Source of the DNA: Tritrichomonas foetus
Lineage: Eukaryota; Parabasalia; Tritrichomonadida; Tritrichomonadidae
Reading direction: 5' to 3'
NCBI GenBank assembly: GCA_001839685.1
Contig: MLAK01000831.1
Coordinates: 2,299 to 40,504, forward strand
Length of the DNA: 38,206 nucleotides
The translations under genes and the position numbers were made by a program. How positions within the stretch are numbered: the first letter of the stretch is position 1; each line of letters begins with the position of its first letter. The notes under the pieces are model-generated. The model was not told the origin of the DNA and ran no database searches. It worked only from the letters and a program-made list of their open reading frames with translations. Below, one piece after another: positions 16,696 to 27,743 of the stretch.

Positions 16696-19600
16696 TTAAA
16701 ACCATTGTAGCATATCATCATCTTGTTGTTGTTGTGTTTGAATTTGTGGCTGCACAGGTGGTGTTAATTGGAAAGTCGATTGTTGCTGCTGCATGTCCAT
16801 GTATGAAGATGCAATTGGTTGACTTTGTCCAAATATATTAATTTGAGGAATAACAGTATTAATATTTCCTCCCATATTTGAACCAAGATTTCCGTTCATA
16901 TTTGAATTTATGTTGTCGCTTAAGTTTTCATTAAAACTTGAGTCCATTCCCAATCCAAAGTTTGAATTCATGCCAGAAGAAAATGAATTTGAGTATAGAC
17001 TGTTTGAATTCATGCTTAAATTCATGCTATCATTTCTTGATAAATTGTTCATTTGGATAACTTCGCTTCTTTCAGCTTTTCCAACATAACACATAAGTTC
17101 ATTTGTCCACTCCAGGAAGTCTTCTTTTCTTGCGTGTTTTGGATCAGGTGCAGCAAATCGAATGAGTCTTTCTTCAATTGTATAAGAAACATCTTTGATG
17201 CTGTCCGTGGATGGAATATCAACTGAATCGAATGCAAGCACTTCAAGGACAGATCTTAACATTTCTACATTTTCAACCAATCCTTTGGCTAAAGCTGCAG
17301 TAGAAACCATTACTTCTCCTTCAAGTGTTGGCCCTAGGACTTCTTTTAAGTTTTCAGAGCGTGTGTCAAAATCAAGAGCTTCACTTGAATTCAATGGATG
17401 AACATGGAAATCACCCATCAAAACTGGAACTTTGTATGAATCTTGTGAATATAAATAAGTTTCACTATGTGGTAAACAAAACAGGTGTCGTAAGAATTGA
17501 TTACTTATGAGTGATCGAATTAATAGTTGTCTCTTTAAGAAATATTGTTCTGTTGAATATTTGCACAGATGATGTGAAAATTCTTCAATTGGCTGAAGTT
17601 CATTTTGAGTTGGATAGATAACAAATTCTCTACCAATTTCAAATGCAGAACGAGACATGAAATTCAAGTTTCGATAAGAAGCCGCATAGGAATTCTTCAA
17701 TGACATGTTCAAAAGGTGTAAAGCGATTGAAAATGAAGTAACTTCATTTGATTTACGAACTCGTTCAACAATGAATTGATTTCTTTGGAAGAAATGCGTT
17801 GTTGCACTAATTAAATATCTGTCATTTGATAGTTTCTTAATGTCGTCATGAATTCTAAGGATGCAAACTGTTACACCACCGAAAATCCGATTGGGGAAGA
17901 TGATTGGTGTCATTGAATTAATTTTAGGGAGATCAACTTGATTTCCATCAAAAAGATCAGTTAAGAATTCGTGGAAAGCAATTAAAACATTAAATGTTTT
18001 CTGTGCAGTATTCTCAGGAATGTATTTATTTAATTCCCTTCGAATTGATTCAGGCGACTCCAAAGATAAGCGTGTGAACATTGAACTGTTGTCATAAATC
18101 ATTTCACGCTTCTGGTTTCTGATTTCATCATTTTTGGCAATATGAAGAAGTTGAGAAGTCCAGATTTTTAGATAATGAGCCGAACTTGGTGTAAACTTAT
18201 GAACGGCCTCAGTAACAACCGACATTGTTTGTGTATCAATAGAACAGATCCTTAATATAGTAATAATTCTTGTTGCAGCTTCATATTTCTGTTGACTTGA
18301 TGGTGCATTTTCAATTGCATCAAAAAGAAGATTGATTGCATTATTTGCCATCTTGGCACTTGGTGTATTCATGAAAAGATGATACATTAAAGATGCCCAT
18401 GCAAGTGGAGAATTTGAGCCTTTGTTTAATGCTATTTCAATATCGCGAATGGTTGCAATGATGAATCCATGTTTTGTATAACCAGAAACATTCTTAAATA
18501 TATGAGAAAGACCTGGAGGAAGTACCAAATACATATAATCATCGCTTCGATTAACAATTGGTGGATTTAAGTTTTTCTTTTCATTTTTTTCTATTAATGA
18601 ATAGAAATAAGAATTCACTGCATTATCTATCGTGAGATTCTTTAGTGCTTGATTATTATCTTGTAATAAAACAAGCGATTCAAGTGTAACAATTCTTTCC
18701 AGTTCAAATCGAGTGAATGCTCCTTTGATTTGGAACGTTTTGAGATTAATTAATTCAATGATTTTTGGATCTTTGAAATCATCCAATTTATTATGTCTAT
18801 AAAATAAGGAGTATTCAGCAATATCTCTTTCAATTTGACTGCGTAATGCAACACTATTATTGTAAATTTTCTCAATTAATGGAAAAGAAAATGAGTTTAT
18901 TGGGAAATTAGAAAAATTGCCAAGCAGAAAATTCAAAATCAGTGAAACTTCATCAATTTGAAGATCATTTAGAAGTTTACCGAATGTATAATCTGAAAAT
19001 CTATTTGGATATAAAATTCGTTCATTATTGAATGTAGATAAATCGACATCTGTTAAAATTCCAGATTTCAAAGTTTTCCAATTCAATTCATCAGGCATTT
19101 GTATTTTCATATTTTGAAAAGCAACTGTTAAATTATTTACAACATGAAGATTTTGATGTTTTAAGCATTTAATATAGAAATTATATAAATTAGGACATTT
19201 TTCATTTTCAACAATTCGATTGAAGAAGGATTGTGAATAAAAAGTGCATTCAGAAAGAACATTTGAAAATGCAATTAGAGACTTATTTGTTTCGCCCATG
19301 CATATAAAGAGAATGAATGGTAAGAATTTGTCATTCCATAAAGAAATCTTTAACGTTTCTACTAACATAATAAATCTGTCAATTTCAGAATTCATTCCAA
19401 TGATTTTCTGACAAGTGTCAAAAAGAATGATTCGAAGATGTTGATCAACAATGTTAGAAATAACAATAGATAGCATGAGAATGTATTTATCAGCATCTGG
19501 AATCTTATCACGTTTTAAGATCTCTATTACTGCTAATGAATATTTATAACTGTATTTATCTGCGTGTTTAATCATATCCTTCAAGAGTAAAATTTTAGCA

Positions 19601-22600
19601 GAGTTTGAAACCTTTGAAGAACCAATTAAATGATGGAAATAGGTGAAAAAGTCATTATTTCGAATTGCATTTCTCAAGAAATCTTCTTGATGCTGTGGTG
19701 AAATATCTTTTGCAGCTAAGAAATAAGATTTAGGTGAAAGTTGTTTCTTTTCAATGTAATATTTATCTAAAAGTTGGAGTCGCATAGAGATTGGTGCATA
19801 TGAAACAACAGTAGCAACTAAATTATCACTATTATTTTTCACTTGATCAATAACTTTTTCTATTTCTGGTAAGAACAATTTACACATTGCTTTAGTCTTT
19901 AGTGCGCCAGGCACAAAGAATTTCAAAAAGAAGGTGATTTGTTCATTGTTTATTTGTAATGCATTATAAATATAATCACGGCAACGTTCAACAAGTGAAA
20001 ACGGTGCAAACTTGACAACAAAACAAACAAAGCCAAATAAATATGAAGATGGTAAGAATTTTCCAATATTGTTAATTAATTCATCTGGGAATGGAGTATA
20101 AAGGTGATCTTTTTGAAGCATAAATTGGAAAAATTGTTCGGGGAATGCTTTAACATCACCTGGTTTGATTAAAGCGGAATTTATAAAGTTATAACTCAAT
20201 TTTGAGAAATGCGCCATTGTTTCATCTCTTACTTTCAAATAAGGAATACATCGAAGAATGATGATATAAAACATTTCATTTGACAAAATGTTAAAATCAG
20301 GGGAACTCATACCTTCAAGGATATGCAAAATAGATGGAATGATTTCAAATGGGAGAATTTCTTCGATATTTGGAAAGTGTGAAACAATAAAAGGTAATTT
20401 CATAAAATCTCGATGTGGTGAAATAATTTTTTCACTGACAAATGAAATTAGACTATCGATTAATTCTTTTGAAAACGGTTTTTCGACTTTGGAAAAGATA
20501 ATTGATGTATATTTACTAAATGGAATATCAAAGAATTTGGGGAAAGCAAGTAAATGTTCACAAATCTTTTGATGAACAGAACTTGGTAAAAGATTCTTTT
20601 CAATAAGAACAGCAGATAGTTTATATGCAATTAGGTTGTATCTAACATCTTGATTGGTCAACAAAGTTTCAAAATACATGATTAAGTTCTTAAGAAGTAG
20701 TCGAACAATATTATCCGATTTCGCAAGAATGTAGATACATGAGAAAACAGCTAGTATATAATCTTTATCACTTAATTTTGAAAGTAAATAATTCCATAAT
20801 GATTCATTGTCACTTGAAGAAATTGGAATTATACATTTAATTGTTTGTTTCAATAAAATTTCAACGATTACTGGATCTGAGCGATCCATTGATAAAATAT
20901 AAAATAATAAGCCATTGATGAATTCTTTTGGTAAACTTTTCATCATTTCTTTAAACTTCGAATACAATTTTGATTCGACAAAATCAGCGTTTAAAAAGAT
21001 GCGAGCACTAAGTTGGACTGCTTTAAATGATGGACTTTTTATTGTATCAACAAAAAGTGCTTTAGCTGTTGAATATAATATAATATACTCATTATCAAAA
21101 TGTTTAATTCCATCTTCGTAATTTCGAAGCATTGAAGAAAATAAATTCTGTAAATAATCACTTCGATTGTCATTCAAGTTTTTAACAATCATTGGAAGCA
21201 TTTTATATGCTTGTGGATGAATCCTTGAGTAATCAACATGAGTGATTTCAACGAAAATTTGTTTTTGAATTTCTGTATCTTTTCCTATTAATTCTAAAAG
21301 TAAATGAGCACCTTCAATCATTTCTCGATTTATTGAAATCAAAGTTGAAACAGTTTCAACAGGTACTCTTAAAAGAATTCTCAATAAATATTTGTACGTT
21401 AAATTCTTAAACGCTAATTCTTGACAATGGAACAATTTTCCATAAGATGAAAGAAATACTTGCAAATTATTCAAAATTATGGTTTTATCAGTTACTAACG
21501 ATAATTGCTTCATTACCAAGATAAAGTTTTGCATGCTTTCCATTTGTTTTAATTCATTCATTTCAGAAAATTCATGTACTTTTTCAAACAAAATATGAAA
21601 ATGATGAGGATTTATTTTTTCTGGCATAGTTTTTGACATTACATGATAAAAAGTGAATTTTGTAAAGTCTGATGGGGCTAGCAAAGTATTTTGAAACTTT
21701 TGAATGTATGACCACCATTGCTCGATTATGTTTGCGACTTTTTCATCTTCTTTTGTATATCTTTGTAGGTATAAAAGTGCCTTTTTCGAATAAGCGCGGA
21801 TAGGTTGTGAGTAACGAATTGTCCCCATAATGATATGAAGCATGAATTTAAACAAGGGTGATTGATTTTGAATAAATGTTTTACATTGAGCTTTAAAAAT
21901 TGCATAAGTAAATATTAAAGAACGAATATAATCCGCAAATTTTGCATCTTTGCTTGGTTGCTTGAATGCTTTTTGAATTGCTTCAATGTTTGATGGATAA
22001 TTTATTGCTTGTGGAAAGCCACAAAGTAAACAAATTGCTATTTGATATGGAGCAACTTCAGTATCTGTTGAAAATTTAGCAAGATCGGAATTCATTTGAA
22101 TTCCAAGTTTCCTAATTCGCTTGATGATAATTGGTCGATAAATATCAACAATTTCCCCAAGGTTTGAGAATCCAAATATTAGGAAATCACGCTTAATTTC
22201 CATTGATACATTCCCCAAATATAATTTAAGAATAGAATTAAGTAATGGAGGAATCTTCATATCAGGGGTTACAAGTTTAATTAGAGATTTGATATGATTT
22301 AATAAAACTAACTCTGATGATTTCTTTAATAAAACAGTAAGTCCAACAATCATTGATATTGTATTATTAAGAATAGGAACAAATGCAAAAATTTGATCAG
22401 AAGCTGGCTTCAATCGATCAACATCAACAATTCCAACAAAATCTTCAATAATTTGTAAAACATATTCGGAATTTCTTGAACGAGAGATATTGGACATAAA
22501 AACTAAACAAAGGAAGAAAAAGACGGGATCTTTTTCAGCAAAATAATCACGAATTTGAACATATAACGAATTTACAAGCTGTCTAAGGTTTTCATATCGG

Positions 22601-25104
22601 TATAAATAGGTTAGTAGTGATAAAAACTTCATCAAAACTTCTTTTGATATATTTTCGAAGGATGAGTTCGTATAAACATACAAAAGCAATCCATATAAAT
22701 TGAAGGCTTCAAAAGCATTATGCTTCAAATTATTTTCAACAGCAATTAAGAAATCAAGTGTTAGAATTTCATTTTTGCTGAAGGTGTGTGAATCGAATAT
22801 AATTTTATATTTACTGAAAGTTACGAAATATCTGGCGAACTTTGGAATCTGCCTGAAAATTCGTTTCGATAAATCAATATTTGATTCATTTTTAAGTGCA
22901 TTAAAGAAATTATGAAGTAATTCTGTATATTGGTCATAACTTGGTTCTTTCTCCATGAATCCAATAATCATTTCAACAGCCCTACCACGCGTTTTATATT
23001 CATCAGATTTAACTGCAAGTGATAAAATGGGGGCAACTGTCATAAAATTAGTTTTTGTTAAATCAAATGTTTGATTAATAAAGAAAGAGGATACATCAAC
23101 TTGTACAGATGGATAAAAGTCTTCAATGACACCTTTTCTAATTCTATGATGATATGGTGCTTGTTCTGTTTTAATTTGTTCTTTTGTCAACCCATCCAAC
23201 ATGAAATTGACATAAGTTTTAATTGTATCAATAACAATACTTTGATGAATGATTTGACGACCACCATTACAAAGGATATTTACAACTTGTCTTTGAGAAT
23301 CACGGAAAAGTAAAGCTAAATACGGATCAATACCTTTTAGTTTTATCATTAGCATCATCCATTGGTTCATGAAAATAGCGTCTTCTTCTTTATCTGAAGT
23401 TAAAAGAGCTAAATTTTCCATGAAATATTGATGCATTCTCATTAAAAGGATTCGAACAAAGTTTGGCGAATCTTTGGTTAATTTATTAAAACAAATTATA
23501 AAGAAATACGAAATTCTGTGTTTTCTTGTACTTTTGATTAATACTGGCATAATTACATTTGCGATTAAATTCAAATATCTTGGTGGAATTTCTTTAAAAT
23601 ATGTTTGGAATTTGATTTGTAAAGCAGATAAATCAGAAATCTTCCTATAATATGGAGATAATGATTCTTCACTAGTTTGGAATTGATTATATAAAAATTG
23701 TTGAAGATGAGTTAATCGAAAAGTGGACTCAATCATAAAATGGAACCATTCTTGAATAAGTTGGATTAAATAAAATTCTGGAACACTGAATTCATCTGCT
23801 TGCATTAATTTCATAAATATTGTAAATACATCAGCATAGTATAAGATTAAAATTCGAATGCTTTTGATAACCTCTTCGAATAAATCGAAGTCTTTTTTAA
23901 TTGAATCTTTATTATTGGAGATTCTGATGTCAATTATTGAAAAAAGTTGTTTATTAATTTTATCTGCGTCTTGTTTATCTCGAGTTTGTTCTTTAAATGT
24001 TAATTTTTGTTTGGTGACGACTTCAGAGAATAAAGATGAAACTTTCACACATTTAATTCGTTTCATTCGTTTTGCATGACTTGAAAAAGTTAAAATCAAC
24101 TGTTGTGTGAAAGTGAGAAGCATCCAGCTGACTTTTCGTTTATAATTATCTGTTAGTTTATTCAAAAAGTTATGAAAAACATCGTTTTGGATCGATTTTG
24201 GTGAAAGTCCATCAGGTCTTTTCAAAGTTCTGATTTTGTAATTAATGAATGATAAGATTCGAGTTTGATGTTTCTCAGCCATTAAGCCACCAAAATATTT
24301 GAAACAAATGTTCCAATGAAAGAGCTTAAAGACATCAATTCCTGAAGTTAGCATTCCTTTTTCTAATAAGCTTGTGAAATAATCAAATTGATCTTGTTGT
24401 TCGCTTTGAGGAATCCTTTTCTGTGAACATAAAAGATTCCAGCTATTAAAGAAATAAAATAAAGTCGGACCAGGATATAAATGACCATTTTTGAAGAACT
24501 CCAAAATGGAATTTACAGTATTCGGATAAAGAGGAATTTTCAATTGAAAAAGAGTAAAAAATATTTCCTTGCATAATGACATTGCTGTATCTGTTAAAGC
24601 CGTTGGCTGGAGTGATGAAAATAATTCGCATAGAGCAATGTTATATTCTTGAGCTTCTGAATCGGCCAAAAGTTTTGGCATGTTTGTCATAAACGATAAA
24701 ATGTTTCGTGAGTAGAAATTTGAAGGCGATCGATTATAATTATCTCTGGCGCTTAAAAAGGCTTGTTTAAAGATACTTTTATTGGTATTAAATTTACGTC
24801 GAAATGTATAAAGTGTCGTTATGGTTTTAAAAAGCGGTCCAAAATCTGTTTTTAAAGAAATCTGTGGAATCAAAAGTGCATTCGGATGAAGCACAGATAT
24901 ATGCGAATAAATGTAAAATAATTTTCTATCGTAATCTGGATCTTTTTCGTCGATTTTCGATGCCAATGCGAATAATTTTCGAACATATTCTTCGTTTTCT
25001 TTTCTGTCGGATCCAAAGTGTTCACACTGTAAATTTCGGAGATTTGTTACGATTTGGCCCAAATCACCAGTCGGACTCTGGACCAATGACTCCAACTGAA
25101 GCAT
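16696..25104 (-). CDS. TRA1: TRRAP/Tra1-like transcription co-activator (pseudokinase)
   Basis: Uninterrupted 2802-codon gene for a Tra1/TRRAP homologue, the activator-binding scaffold of SAGA and NuA4-type acetyltransferase complexes in the nucleus. HEAT-like helical repeats fill most of the first ~1900 residues, a FAT region about 1900-2400, and a PI3K-like domain from about 2450. The latter contains LLIRSLISNQFLRHLF, then KVPVLMGDFHVHPLN and EALDFDTRSENLKEVLGPTL, aligning with the TRRAP segments LNVAYFRFDIND and PFRLTPNISEFLT. It has no catalytic kinase motifs, as in all Tra1 proteins. A ~110-residue Asn/Ser/Gly/Gln-rich insert (~2686-2795) separates it from the end, DDMLQWF, whose aromatic end resembles the FATC end of the family. 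At 2802 residues it is about 1000 shorter than yeast Tra1. Start at the first ATG; TCATTA (minus, +1 at 25126) lies 22 nt upstream. Confidence 0.88.
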   Translation of the reverse strand: MLQLESLVQSPTGDLGQIVTNLRNLQCEHFGSDRKENEEYVRKLFALASKIDEKDPDYDRKLFYIYSHISVLHPNALLIPQISLKTDFGPLFKTITTLYTFRRKFNTNKSIFKQAFLSARDNYNRSPSNFYSRNILSFMTNMPKLLADSEAQEYNIALCELFSSLQPTALTDTAMSLCKEIFFTLFQLKIPLYPNTVNSILEFFKNGHLYPGPTLFYFFNSWNLLCSQKRIPQSEQQDQFDYFTSLLEKGMLTSGIDVFKLFHWNICFKYFGGLMAEKHQTRILSFINYKIRTLKRPDGLSPKSIQNDVFHNFLNKLTDNYKRKVSWMLLTFTQQLILTFSSHAKRMKRIKCVKVSSLFSEVVTKQKLTFKEQTRDKQDADKINKQLFSIIDIRISNNKDSIKKDFDLFEEVIKSIRILILYYADVFTIFMKLMQADEFSVPEFYLIQLIQEWFHFMIESTFRLTHLQQFLYNQFQTSEESLSPYYRKISDLSALQIKFQTYFKEIPPRYLNLIANVIMPVLIKSTRKHRISYFFIICFNKLTKDSPNFVRILLMRMHQYFMENLALLTSDKEEDAIFMNQWMMLMIKLKGIDPYLALLFRDSQRQVVNILCNGGRQIIHQSIVIDTIKTYVNFMLDGLTKEQIKTEQAPYHHRIRKGVIEDFYPSVQVDVSSFFINQTFDLTKTNFMTVAPILSLAVKSDEYKTRGRAVEMIIGFMEKEPSYDQYTELLHNFFNALKNESNIDLSKRIFRQIPKFARYFVTFSKYKIIFDSHTFSKNEILTLDFLIAVENNLKHNAFEAFNLYGLLLYVYTNSSFENISKEVLMKFLSLLTYLYRYENLRQLVNSLYVQIRDYFAEKDPVFFFLCLVFMSNISRSRNSEYVLQIIEDFVGIVDVDRLKPASDQIFAFVPILNNTISMIVGLTVLLKKSSELVLLNHIKSLIKLVTPDMKIPPLLNSILKLYLGNVSMEIKRDFLIFGFSNLGEIVDIYRPIIIKRIRKLGIQMNSDLAKFSTDTEVAPYQIAICLLCGFPQAINYPSNIEAIQKAFKQPSKDAKFADYIRSLIFTYAIFKAQCKTFIQNQSPLFKFMLHIIMGTIRYSQPIRAYSKKALLYLQRYTKEDEKVANIIEQWWSYIQKFQNTLLAPSDFTKFTFYHVMSKTMPEKINPHHFHILFEKVHEFSEMNELKQMESMQNFILVMKQLSLVTDKTIILNNLQVFLSSYGKLFHCQELAFKNLTYKYLLRILLRVPVETVSTLISINREMIEGAHLLLELIGKDTEIQKQIFVEITHVDYSRIHPQAYKMLPMIVKNLNDNRSDYLQNLFSSMLRNYEDGIKHFDNEYIILYSTAKALFVDTIKSPSFKAVQLSARIFLNADFVESKLYSKFKEMMKSLPKEFINGLLFYILSMDRSDPVIVEILLKQTIKCIIPISSSDNESLWNYLLSKLSDKDYILAVFSCIYILAKSDNIVRLLLKNLIMYFETLLTNQDVRYNLIAYKLSAVLIEKNLLPSSVHQKICEHLLAFPKFFDIPFSKYTSIIFSKVEKPFSKELIDSLISFVSEKIISPHRDFMKLPFIVSHFPNIEEILPFEIIPSILHILEGMSSPDFNILSNEMFYIIILRCIPYLKVRDETMAHFSKLSYNFINSALIKPGDVKAFPEQFFQFMLQKDHLYTPFPDELINNIGKFLPSSYLFGFVCFVVKFAPFSLVERCRDYIYNALQINNEQITFFLKFFVPGALKTKAMCKLFLPEIEKVIDQVKNNSDNLVATVVSYAPISMRLQLLDKYYIEKKQLSPKSYFLAAKDISPQHQEDFLRNAIRNNDFFTYFHHLIGSSKVSNSAKILLLKDMIKHADKYSYKYSLAVIEILKRDKIPDADKYILMLSIVISNIVDQHLRIILFDTCQKIIGMNSEIDRFIMLVETLKISLWNDKFLPFILFICMGETNKSLIAFSNVLSECTFYSQSFFNRIVENEKCPNLYNFYIKCLKHQNLHVVNNLTVAFQNMKIQMPDELNWKTLKSGILTDVDLSTFNNERILYPNRFSDYTFGKLLNDLQIDEVSLILNFLLGNFSNFPINSFSFPLIEKIYNNSVALRSQIERDIAEYSLFYRHNKLDDFKDPKIIELINLKTFQIKGAFTRFELERIVTLESLVLLQDNNQALKNLTIDNAVNSYFYSLIEKNEKKNLNPPIVNRSDDYMYLVLPPGLSHIFKNVSGYTKHGFIIATIRDIEIALNKGSNSPLAWASLMYHLFMNTPSAKMANNAINLLFDAIENAPSSQQKYEAATRIITILRICSIDTQTMSVVTEAVHKFTPSSAHYLKIWTSQLLHIAKNDEIRNQKREMIYDNSSMFTRLSLESPESIRRELNKYIPENTAQKTFNVLIAFHEFLTDLFDGNQVDLPKINSMTPIIFPNRIFGGVTVCILRIHDDIKKLSNDRYLISATTHFFQRNQFIVERVRKSNEVTSFSIALHLLNMSLKNSYAASYRNLNFMSRSAFEIGREFVIYPTQNELQPIEEFSHHLCKYSTEQYFLKRQLLIRSLISNQFLRHLFCLPHSETYLYSQDSYKVPVLMGDFHVHPLNSSEALDFDTRSENLKEVLGPTLEGEVMVSTAALAKGLVENVEMLRSVLEVLAFDSVDIPSTDSIKDVSYTIEERLIRFAAPDPKHARKEDFLEWTNELMCYVGKAERSEVIQMNNLSRNDSMNLSMNSNSLYSNSFSSGMNSNFGLGMDSSFNENLSDNINSNMNGNLGSNMGGNINTVIPQINIFGQSQPIASSYMDMQQQQSTFQLTPPVQPQIQTQQQQDDDMLQWF

Positions 25105-25394
25105 TTGGGATTGATGACCGTTTAATGAGTTTAATATGGTGAAAGTTAGGCCAAATTACATTGGCCTGAATTATGATCTGATTATGTATCTGTTATGAAA
25201 CTATATGATTACTAAGTATGCCTAGTACACATATTTGTTTTATTGGGTTGATATTACGATGATCGAGAAAAAGTGAGAAGAGATAAAAAAGAAAGTATAT
25301 CAAATTACATATTTAGCCAATCTGATTCTCTATGTAAGTATTAAAAACAACATTAATGTTAATTGAAAATTATGGTTATTCAAGATGAGACATA
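25105..25394. other. Intergenic TRRAP / PARP
   Basis: 290-bp spacer between the TRRAP start and the PARP stop (both minus). It holds the TRRAP promoter and PARP 3' flank; the only element noted is the TCATTA initiator-like site. Confidence 0.5.
25124..25128 (-). promoter_or_regulatory. Initiator-like TCATT before TRRAP gene
   Basis: On the minus strand AACTCATTAAACGG contains TCATT with the +1 A at 25126, 22 nt before ATG 25104, a typical trichomonad leader length. Confidence 0.45.
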
Positions 25395-27743
25395 TCAGGA
25401 GTCAGAATCGGAAATTATTTGTGAATTAGAAATTGAGTCTGAATCCGAAGTTGAATCTGAATATGAATTTGTATTATTTTCCATATCAATGTATGAATTT
25501 GTGTCGCTAATCGAGTCAAATTCCTCATATAAAAAGTCCGATTCATTTGTGTCTTGATTAACACTATTTTGAAGATAGATAGGTGTAACAGGCTGTTGAT
25601 AATTATCTTCATTGCTATCGTCATCATCATCGTCAACAGAGATATATTGAATTGGTGTTTTAGATTGGTTATTCGAAGGATAATAATTAAAATTGAAACT
25701 GGTGGCATTATTTCTATGATTATTGTGATTATTTATTTGGTTATTGTCATTATTTATTTTTTTATTGCTATTATTTATTTGGTTATTGTGATTATTGGAA
25801 GTTTGTGTGGTTGTCTGTTGATTAGGTTTATTGAGTATTTTATTTATAACATTTTTACGAATCCATCCACTAGTTTTTGATAGAGTAGATTGAAGACTTT
25901 GTCGATTGTTTTGCTCATTACTTTGTTGTTGGATATTTATCTGTTGGTTTGTATTCGTAACATATGGAGTATATGTAACCTGGTTTGCAATAAATTGATT
26001 ATTGTTATAAGTTTGATGTGAAAGATTTGGTTGTGGTAAAGGATAATTCAGAAATCGATTATTGGTTTTCCTGTTTCGTGCTATTGGTGCAAAACCACCA
26101 ATTGGGTTTGTTATAATCATTTGATTTTCGTTAAAATTTTTATTCCATCCAAAGTCATCTTCAGATTCATCATCTTTATTTGTTTGATCTTGCTGAGCCA
26201 TTTTCCCTTGAAAGGCCAGTACATCCTCAAGTGTTGGTAATTCAATATGTTTTGTATATGAAATAAATTCCTTCTGAATTGCAAACATGAATCTCACAAT
26301 ACAGGCATCTTCATCTCCAAGTGTGTAAATATGCCCATGATTTATTAGAGAACTTACTTTCGCAACTTCACATAAAGCTATTGCATAGAAACTACCTAAT
26401 TCTGAGTTTGTATACAAATTAGATAAACCACTAGAGTATAAGAGACTCGTTTTAGATATTTTTCCAAAATATATTCCGGGACCAAGAGCTGCGCCATGAA
26501 TCATCTCACTAGTATTCGACATATTTTTCAACCCATTTCTCAAAATACTGTGCCAACGTTCTCCTGATGATCCGTGCCATAATAATGTTGAACCATGATC
26601 AATTTTCTTGTTAAGAAACTTAAGTTCAGCTTCTGGTGAAGCAATAAGAGTCATGAATTGATATTTAGTTGGAATATCTTTAATCCTCATTTCTTTTGTT
26701 AATGAAATAACTTGTGATCGATTTGATAATAAAATCCACCTTAATAAATCCAATACATCTTTTCCATAAAATTTAGAAATATCTTTATCTGTTGTGCAAT
26801 TTTGGACTATATCTTTCATTGAAGGCATATTATTAGATAATATATTCCTTGCGTTTCTCATAATTTCATCAGGTGGTGCAGGATTTGTATATTTTGAATT
26901 CTTGAAGCTTCCCGAAAATACTGAAATAATAAAATCTGCAGCTAATGGATCTCTTTTTATTTCCTGAGTAACAGATGTTCCTACTCCTATTTCATTAGAA
27001 CTTACATAGCACAATTTATTATCACAAACTTGTGGTTTAATTCCCGAAAAATGGAGGCTTTTTCGACAAACGCAACAATGATCACTTAAATCGAGAAAAC
27101 ATTCTACAATTTCAAGAACAAGATATACTGGGGGTGATTCAAAATAACTTACTGGATTAGCTAATGTTATTTCTGGTCGAGATCCTGTTAATAAATAAGT
27201 TCTGCATTTATTAAGATTATTATTATTTAAAATCAGGGCTTTTTCAGCTGAATTTGGATCAAATCCTTCATTCACAAGGGTTTCAACTTTTTTTAGATCA
27301 ACAATTCCTACTGGATAAAATACATTTGTTGATGATTTATAAGTTGAACGAGGACAATAAGAGGATGAAAAAAACGCACGAACGGCTTCTTGAATTAATG
27401 GTCTGCCAACATAATTTTGGCTATATAAAGGATGTTTTATATCAATAAGATATGGTGTTTCTTTCCAATCCAGATTTTTAAGATGAATAGTACAATCTAA
27501 TAAAATTGGATTTGAAGTAAACCCACAAACTGTTTGCAATGAAAGTGGTAATACTTTACTTGGAATTTGGAACGAAAAAAAGCTGTCTTCAAGTGTACCG
27601 TGAAAATGTGGCAAAAAATTATCAAATTGTTGAATCTGCTTGATAACTTTTTCATTATCTATCTGAACTGGAATGCTTTGACTTGACTCCATATCAATAA
27701 TTTCATCATCATCATCTCCAATAATTACTTCTTCATCAGACAT
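25395..27743 (-). CDS. PARP6/8-like mono-ADP-ribosyltransferase with UBA domain
   Basis: 782-residue ADP-ribosyltransferase. Order: acidic N-terminus; an N-terminal domain; a UBA-like segment at ~150-187 (VETLVNEGFDPNSAEKAL); a Cys-rich segment at ~223-245 (CCVCRKSLHF...CDNKLC) as in PARP6/PARP8; the PARP catalytic domain at ~385-490. The catalytic domain has the nicotinamide-binding His in WHGSSGERWHSILRNGL (His390) and the Tyr in HGAALGPGIYF (Tyr425). The third triad position falls in DACIVRF, without the Glu of polymerising PARPs, so it should transfer single ADP-ribose units. The C-terminal ~260 residues are Asn/Gln-rich with acidic Ser-Asp runs. The frame is open further upstream only without an ATG, so I start at ATG 27743. 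Target and compartment are unknown; ubiquitin binding is inferred from the UBA. Confidence 0.82.
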   Translation of the reverse strand: MSDEEVIIGDDDDEIIDMESSQSIPVQIDNEKVIKQIQQFDNFLPHFHGTLEDSFFSFQIPSKVLPLSLQTVCGFTSNPILLDCTIHLKNLDWKETPYLIDIKHPLYSQNYVGRPLIQEAVRAFFSSSYCPRSTYKSSTNVFYPVGIVDLKKVETLVNEGFDPNSAEKALILNNNNLNKCRTYLLTGSRPEITLANPVSYFESPPVYLVLEIVECFLDLSDHCCVCRKSLHFSGIKPQVCDNKLCYVSSNEIGVGTSVTQEIKRDPLAADFIISVFSGSFKNSKYTNPAPPDEIMRNARNILSNNMPSMKDIVQNCTTDKDISKFYGKDVLDLLRWILLSNRSQVISLTKEMRIKDIPTKYQFMTLIASPEAELKFLNKKIDHGSTLLWHGSSGERWHSILRNGLKNMSNTSEMIHGAALGPGIYFGKISKTSLLYSSGLSNLYTNSELGSFYAIALCEVAKVSSLINHGHIYTLGDEDACIVRFMFAIQKEFISYTKHIELPTLEDVLAFQGKMAQQDQTNKDDESEDDFGWNKNFNENQMIITNPIGGFAPIARNRKTNNRFLNYPLPQPNLSHQTYNNNQFIANQVTYTPYVTNTNQQINIQQQSNEQNNRQSLQSTLSKTSGWIRKNVINKILNKPNQQTTTQTSNNHNNQINNSNKKINNDNNQINNHNNHRNNATSFNFNYYPSNNQSKTPIQYISVDDDDDDSNEDNYQQPVTPIYLQNSVNQDTNESDFLYEEFDSISDTNSYIDMENNTNSYSDSTSDSDSISNSQIISDSDS

